Shown here: piece after piece, positions 58,901 through 64,000 of the stretch
Numbering within the stretch: position 1 is the stretch's first letter
Layout of the letters: the number at the start of each line of letters is the position of its first letter
Assembly: GCA_029449235.1 (NCBI GenBank)
Contig: JANATG010000006.1
Span: 124,001 to 188,000 of the forward strand
Direction: 5' to 3'
DNA from: Linnemannia schmuckeri
Lineage: Eukaryota; Mortierellomycota; Mortierellomycetes; Mortierellales; Mortierellaceae
Length of the DNA: 64,000 nt
Position numbers and translations under genes: made by a program
The notes under the pieces: model-generated
Database searches by the model: none
What the model saw: the letters and a program-made list of their open reading frames with translations, nothing else
What the model was told of the DNA's origin: nothing

Positions 58901-60135
58901 TACCGGCGATTGTATGCGCGCTTAGTGGGTTTATGTGTGAAGGGGCCTTTATTGCTCCTGAACGTGGGTGAAGGGGAGGGTGCTATAAATGCATCCATCG
59001 TGTTGTTTACACCTCATGGTGCGTTCCCGTCAGTGTTGCGTAATATGTCGAGTATATTGAAAGTGGCGGCTCTCATCCAATGCTACTCCGTTGTCCAGCG
59101 ATCCTTTTTTTCAACCCTGTCATGCTGATATTCCATTGATAGTAAACCCACATTCGTTCGAGTAGACAAATTCCTTTTTCCTTTTTTTCTTTCTTTTTGC
59201 ATGAGCCAGCCCTGATTGCACGATAAATGAGCCGAGTTTGTTCCTGATATCGACCATGCCGAGCCATGCTCATATCCATATTACAAGGACATCAATACTG
59301 TCTGTGATAAAATCCTTTCCGAGAAGGTAAAAAAGGCTTAATGTGCTGTGTCCTGTCGTAACGGCGATGACTTGTTCCAATGGTCCGTCAAGTCCTGCGG
59401 CTGCCACAATCCATGCGTGCGGAAACTGCCTCCTGTTTTCCTAGCTCCTCCCTTGTAAGGTTGGTTGTGACCTAGTAAATTTTTTTCATACCTTTTCCTT
59501 GTCCTCCATAACCTTGGTAAACTCCACAAACAGGGCCTCGATATTCTTCTCGAACCGCGCAACATACTCCGAGCCCGTGAATGTGCCTCCTCCTGACGAA
59601 CCCAGCTTGGTCTTGGCTGATTGAGATGTCCGGCAGATTGAGTCCAGTACATATAGTCCTGTCAGTTTGTATTCGGGTACGCAGCGTGTGATGAACTTTT
59701 CCAGACAGTAGACAATGTTCTTGTAGTACTATATGAATCGAAAGCAATGAAAGATATATTAGATATAAGCATTGTTTACAGAATTCCAGTCGTTGTTAGC
59801 ATAGTGTGTCTCTGATGTCTTTGTGTGTATGCGTGTGTGCATTTGTCGTGTGCGTGTGTGCGTGTAAGCGACGGGTGGAAAGAAAGGGAAGGGAGAGCAG
59901 CAGCATGTCCCCTAAGAATACAAAAATAGGCTGCAGGCTCAAGCAAAGAGATAGAACCACTAAACAACAAAAATGGACGTACTCTGGCCGCCTTGAAAGC
60001 GAGTTTGGTGAGCCTGTCAATCTTTGAGGCGGATGCGGTTCGGGAGTGGTCAAAGAGACTGTGGAGCTCCTTCTCGAACTCTTTGACCTCGGGTGGTGGG
60101 TCCTTGCTTGTCCCGCTTTCCTTGTTCGCTGACAT
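55913..60135 (-). CDS. NRD1: Nrd1/Seb1/SCAF8-like CID and RRM RNA-binding protein
   Basis: Exons 60135-59983, 59728-59492, 58675-58501, 58359-56914 and 56778-55913 join in phase to give 958 residues. Residues about 8-155 form a CTD-interacting domain (EFEKELHSLFDHSRTASASKIDRLTKLAFKAAR then YYKNIVYCLEKFI). An Ala/Glu helix and about 480 residues of Pro/Gln/Gly/Ser low complexity follow. An RRM starts near residue 672 (RTLWVGGSFIPSMSEQELEG), and the Nrd1/Seb1-specific extension VNWGCGFGPRDCFDYTTG...IPLERLTD follows. The tail is Arg/Gly-rich with repeated GRGRGRG. These proteins bind phosphorylated RNA polymerase II CTD and nascent RNA and direct termination or 3' processing in the nucleus. The gene is divergent from DR1. 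The symbol is by family; animal orthologues are SCAF4/8. Confidence 0.9.
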
Positions 60136-60674
60136 GCTTGCTGTTGTCTTTGTTGTTGTTATTGTTGTTATGTTGGTCTTATTGGTATCGCTTGAAGGTA
60201 TGTATGTGCGATGTGTGCGATTATGTTGCTCCTTCTAAGGTATGCTTTTCCACTTGAGTTGATGATCTTGGACTTGCTTGACTTGAGTTATTTTAATGTC
60301 CTGTGGATGAAGGGTAGGTGGAGAAAGGATGATGAAAGAAAGAAAAGGAGACAATGGAGGGCAACACACTGGTTAAAAAGGACAAGTGAGGTTTGTTTGG
60401 GAGTGTGCGCGTTGGATGCTTACGGGGTAGCGTACAGTGGCAACAACATTCAGCATCCGTAGCAATGAGGAAAGGAAAAAGAGAACATAAAAAAAAGCAG
60501 TCGTTTCTTTCTTTTTTCAAACACAACTTCACCTGTTTACCTGCACTCTACTTCGCCTTGACTCCACTCTTTCCACTTCTCCGCCCCAACCCTTTTCGAC
60601 ACCTACAACAACAAACCGAACAACAACACAAACAAGGAAGCAGGGCAGGACACAGCACAAACACACTATACACC
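60136..60674. promoter_or_regulatory. Divergent promoter between NRD1-like gene and DR1
   Basis: A 539-base spacer separates two genes transcribed away from each other. A T/G-rich stretch follows the NRD1-like start (60136-60180), and a C/A- and T/C-rich stretch precedes the DR1 ATG (60500-60670). No coding sequence is supported. Confidence 0.5.
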
Positions 60675-61872
60675 ATGAGTGATAACGAACGCGGAGGACC
60701 CGAAGATGACCTGTCGCTCCCCAAAGGCACGTTCTTCTTTTCCTCATTTCAACAATTCAAGCAACTAGCTACAAACGATGCACGACATGAACATCCAACT
60801 AACCGACGCCACCATATCCCTTCCCTTCTTAACACCACTATTACTTCTCACTATAGCCACGGTCCAAAAACTCATCAATGAAATGATGCCTGACGACATT
60901 GCCTGCGCAAAAGACACACGCGACCTCTTGATCGACTGTTGCGTTGGTAAGCACAATACCTTTTTCAGCACCCAACAGCACAACAAACAAGAAGCAACAA
61001 CAATCGCACCATATCTTACCTCAATCCCTCTTCACTCTTGGCGCCATCATATCCGCAAACATATTGGCTCTATGTACATTTGCACCCCCAACGATTTCGA
61101 TTTCGTTCGTCGTCTAACGCCTTCTCATTTATCATCGATATAATAGAGTTCATTCACCTGTTGGCTTCTGAGGCCAACGAAATCTGTGAAAAGGAGACCA
61201 AAAAGACCATTGCCGCAGAACATGTCATCACCGCTCTTAAGGTACGCTCAACAGGAAAACTCAACAACAAAAACAACGGGACATGCCAGTTCAAGATTCA
61301 TATCTACCTACGTCCGATACACGCGATTCTGTCATTTTTGATGCAAGACTAACACTGTTTTTTTATTTATTATTTTGTTGTATTTGGCATAGGCATTGGG
61401 ATTTGACGCATATCTGCCAGAAGTCGAAGTCGTCCTCCAGGACCACAAGACACAACAGAAAGTTAAGGTAAAACTATATGGGACACATTCTCGTAAACAT
61501 TATCACCGCTGGAATCTCAATACGCATGGAGGAAAATGTAGTGGATCGAGTACCACCACGAAGAAAAGAGAAGGATTGGACAGACAAGTGAGAATGTTGG
61601 GTTCAGTGTCAAAAAGAAATACTAGAAATTGCATTCTTGTCCCATGACCATATTACTAACATCCTCACCCTGCCTTCCTCAATTATCTACGCGCCCAATT
61701 ATGTCACCTGTGGGACAAAATATATTTTTTTCGAACAACCTCATCAAAACAGGACAAGGACAAGAAATCGGGAAGACTCGAAAACTCTGGCAGGTCCGAA
61801 GAAGAACTCCTCTCAGAACAGCTCCGTCTCCTGGCCGAAGCCAAAGAGCGTTTCCGGACACAGCAGCAGTAA
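60675..61872 (+). CDS. DR1: DR1/NC2-beta, histone-fold TBP repressor subunit
   Basis: Exons 60675-60726, 60857-60946, 61147-61241, 61393-61467 and 61753-61872 join in phase to give 143 residues. The histone fold reads EDDLSLPKATVQKLINEMMPDD, then ARDTRDLL-type helix 2 (KDTRDLLIDCCVEFIHLLASEANEICEKE) and KKTIAAEHVITALKALGF, closely matching animal Dr1 and yeast Ncb2. The tail GRLENSGRSEEELLSEQLRLLAEAKERFR corresponds to the conserved C-terminal helix. NC2-beta pairs with NC2-alpha (DRAP1) to clamp TBP on DNA and regulate RNA polymerase II initiation. The first intron appears to begin with GC instead of GT (AAAG then GCACGT); no GT donor keeps the frame. A good branch-site match, CTAAC, lies upstream of its acceptor. 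Confidence 0.93.
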
Positions 61873-62380
61873 AAATAAAATAGCAGTTGCACATTTTTCA
61901 ACACCACAACAATCAAATAACAAACAACACACACACTCGCTTTCTCCTTTCTCTCTTTTCTCATACATACCTCAATCCCACTCTACCACCATACATTAAT
62001 TCTTCCAACATCTAATATTTTCAATACAAAAAACTTTTTTTTAAAAAAAAACGTCACTTACGAAGTCATACAGAATCTCGTGCAAGTCATTGAAGCACAA
62101 GTAGGATGTGAACATTTTTTATTAGGTGTGTTTTTGAAATAGGTAGTAGAAAGAAAGAAGAAAAAAAACTTTTGTGCTGGTTTGTTGAGCGTGGAATGAA
62201 GGGGGTGGAAGAGTTATTTGTGAACGCAAGACTATTTTGTGCTCGATTGCCCAACAGAGAACCAGCAGTGTGTGTTTTTACAAGAGCAAATAAAAATAAA
62301 AAAAACGCGAAAAACAACGAGGGGAAGAATGTTCACACCAATAAGTAATAAGCAAGAGTACGCAAAAAAAATTAAAGGAA
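61873..62380. other. Convergent 3' region after DR1
   Basis: This 508-base spacer lies between the DR1 stop and the stop of the minus-strand gene. It is A/T-rich with A runs (about 62025-62050 and 62280-62310) and likely polyadenylation signals in both directions. No gene is seen. Confidence 0.4.
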
Positions 62381-64000
62381 TTAATAGCCATGAGGAGCGC
62401 GCTGGAATGTGGCAGAACGAGGACCGTGCTCGTCGTAGTAACCGCCACTGTTTGGCACACCACCCTCGTCCCGACGACGCGTCTGCATCTCGTCCATCTC
62501 CTCGCGAGAAGAGTAGCTGCCTCCCTCCATCGCGGGACCAGGACCCGAAGGAGGTCGCTCAGCACCAGCAGAGTAGGGGTACCGAGGACCACCGCCCTCG
62601 TACGATCGACTCGTGTCAATGATCGGCAACCGGTGGCCAGGAGGAGACATCGACCGTCTCTCCTCCCGAAGCATCACCTTGGGATCGCCCGCGTACCGAG
62701 ACCGTCGCATGGCTGCTGCTGCCATCCGGTCCGCATCGTAGTCCATCATGCTCTGTGATCGTGTGGGTCTGTAATCACGTCCGTTGAGATCTCCTGCTGC
62801 CATCGAGGACTTGATGGGTGATGGGATTGAGCCCGAGGGGTGTTCCCTTTCGTGGAACGATCCTCCACCGATAGAGGTCGCGGGGTACAGCCTCTCCACC
62901 CCAACCATACCACTCACGCTGTGGCTCCGCTCAGACACGAGTGACGACGACGTGGCATCGGCTGCGATTGGGGAACGACCTGCTGACATTGCCGATGAAG
63001 CTGGAGGAAGATTTGATCCTGCAGATTCATATCGAGAGCGAGGATCCTGCATACCCTCCGCACCATGGAACGACCGCGATCGTTGTTCATTCCAAGAGCC
63101 GACTCGATCCATCTCGGCCGTCGCCGTACTCCTTCGGTAAGGGTCGCTCGACCGCATAGGACCTGCTGGAGACATTGGACCGCTGGATCCTCGATGGTGG
63201 CGCTCAGCACCGCCGCTACCGTGATCAGGGATAGGGTAAGGCGAGCTTCCGTAGCGAGACATGGCCCGGATCGAACTCTTTCTAGGGTCGTCGTGTGGAG
63301 AGGATGGTGGGTGGCCTCTTGACCAAGACTCGGCCGGAGAATGAGGCGGCTGCATCGATGATGGATCCTGCGAGTGAGATGGCAAAGACGAAGAAGAAGA
63401 CCACGTCGGATGGCGGAGACGAGCATCCTGCGAAGAAGGTGGTGGGTTACTCCATCCCCAGTGTGCAGAGGGTGGGCCTGATCGAGTGTGCCACTCTCCC
63501 TGTGCTGACTGAGGTCCAGGCGAACGGCGGATATCCTTGGGCGAAGTCGGGTAGTCTGGAGGCAAGTGAGTTGCTGAACGAGGACGATCCATGTCATGAC
63601 GGTAGCCTCCATATCCTGGGCCTCCTCGGGGGTACTCATCCACGGGCGACGAGACCGGCTCTTGAGCATAGCCTTGTCCCTGTGCATGTCCCAACCATGA
63701 TTCACCTTCGCGAGCCACGGGCGCCGTTGCTCTCCTCTCCAGATGCTTCGTAGGTCGCATGGGCATGTTACCGGTCTGGATCGTCAGAGGAGTTGTGGGT
63801 CCATAATTATAAGCGGAGTGCGAGTATGACCGGGAGTGAGGTTGTCCCGAGACTTCCTTGCCGCCCTCAGGTGTCGCGACTGGGCGGTCAGCAAGGTGTA
63901 CAAAGCTCATAGGAGTGGCGCTGGAAGAATGTCTTGCGTGTGGGCTACGCTCCTGATCCTCCTTGTCAAACTTTGATTGAGTCAAGTCCGAGGTTCGGAG
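62381..64000 (-). CDS. Partial low-complexity protein, continues past the window end
   Basis: An open frame runs from the window edge to a TAG/TAA-type stop at 62381 and gives at least 539 residues; the N-terminus lies outside. The visible part is rich in Ser, Pro, Arg, His, Gly and Met, and looks disordered throughout. Recognisable short stretches are TPMSFVHLADRPVATPEGGK near the start and a repeated RSRY/RYG-type pattern, with no folded domain. Frequent SP, RS and SHS motifs suggest phosphorylation sites. I do not recognise the family. It could be the tail of a transcription factor or signalling regulator; the missing N-terminal part would decide. Codon use resembles the neighbouring genes, and the minus-strand frame is the only long one with consistent bias. 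Confidence 0.65.
   Translation of the reverse strand, partial: LRTSDLTQSKFDKEDQERSPHARHSSSATPMSFVHLADRPVATPEGGKEVSGQPHSRSYSHSAYNYGPTTPLTIQTGNMPMRPTKHLERRATAPVAREGESWLGHAQGQGYAQEPVSSPVDEYPRGGPGYGGYRHDMDRPRSATHLPPDYPTSPKDIRRSPGPQSAQGEWHTRSGPPSAHWGWSNPPPSSQDARLRHPTWSSSSSLPSHSQDPSSMQPPHSPAESWSRGHPPSSPHDDPRKSSIRAMSRYGSSPYPIPDHGSGGAERHHRGSSGPMSPAGPMRSSDPYRRSTATAEMDRVGSWNEQRSRSFHGAEGMQDPRSRYESAGSNLPPASSAMSAGRSPIAADATSSSLVSERSHSVSGMVGVERLYPATSIGGGSFHEREHPSGSIPSPIKSSMAAGDLNGRDYRPTRSQSMMDYDADRMAAAAMRRSRYAGDPKVMLREERRSMSPPGHRLPIIDTSRSYEGGGPRYPYSAGAERPPSGPGPAMEGGSYSSREEMDEMQTRRRDEGGVPNSGGYYDEHGPRSATFQRAPHGY

Overview
The window looks like a gene-dense chromosomal stretch of an early-diverging fungus, most probably Mortierellomycotina (inference). 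The evidence is many short GT-AG introns, pyrimidine-rich upstream regions, long low-complexity tails on regulatory proteins, and the mix of core eukaryotic genes with a Fanzor gene, a DUF6589 gene and MULE and pogo transposons. Gene models were assembled by joining open frames at splice sites that keep phase. No tRNA, rRNA or CRISPR array was recognised.

Layout. 0.3-3.1 kb: ATG7 (autophagy E1) with a MITE-like hairpin just after its stop. 3.2-13.6 kb: a nested transposon block. The outer element (about 10.4 kb) has imperfect 26-27 bp terminal inverted repeats (TIRs) and an 8 bp target duplication. It holds a decayed MULE transposase and, divergently, a FEN1/XPG-like nuclease frame that runs by splicing into a Fanzor (TnpB-like RuvC) frame, both damaged. 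A younger pogo element with identical 87 bp TIRs and an intact spliced transposase sits inside its left end. 13.7-15.5 kb: UBE2S with a very long tail. 15.8-19.2 kb: a membrane-anchored GT5 starch/glycogen-synthase-like enzyme. 20.9-27.1 kb: a 6.2 kb element with 227 bp TIRs and a perfect 9 bp target duplication, carrying a RecQ-like helicase and a convergent 1263-residue DUF6589 protein. 28.2-31.9 kb: a SAC3/PCI-like protein with a disordered N-terminus. 35.4-37.0 kb: a four-helix membrane protein. 37-44 kb: gene-poor DNA with a solo LTR. 44.0-48.5 kb: DCC1 and ETF-ubiquinone oxidoreductase. 52.3-55.3 kb: NHX1-type Na+/H+ exchanger. 55.9-60.1 kb: Nrd1/Seb1-like CID-RRM protein, divergent from DR1/NC2-beta at 60.7-61.9 kb. 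62.4 kb to the end: a partial low-complexity protein.

The host genes are mostly unrelated housekeeping functions: autophagy, APC/C ubiquitylation, glucan synthesis, cohesion and replication clamp loading, mitochondrial electron transfer, endosomal pH, and RNA polymerase II termination and repression. The accessory interest lies in the two large elements. One joins a flap-nuclease-like frame to an RNA-guided-nuclease-like frame inside a MULE. The other is a structurally intact, recently inserted transposon whose only transposase candidate is a DUF6589 protein, accompanied by a RecQ-type helicase.
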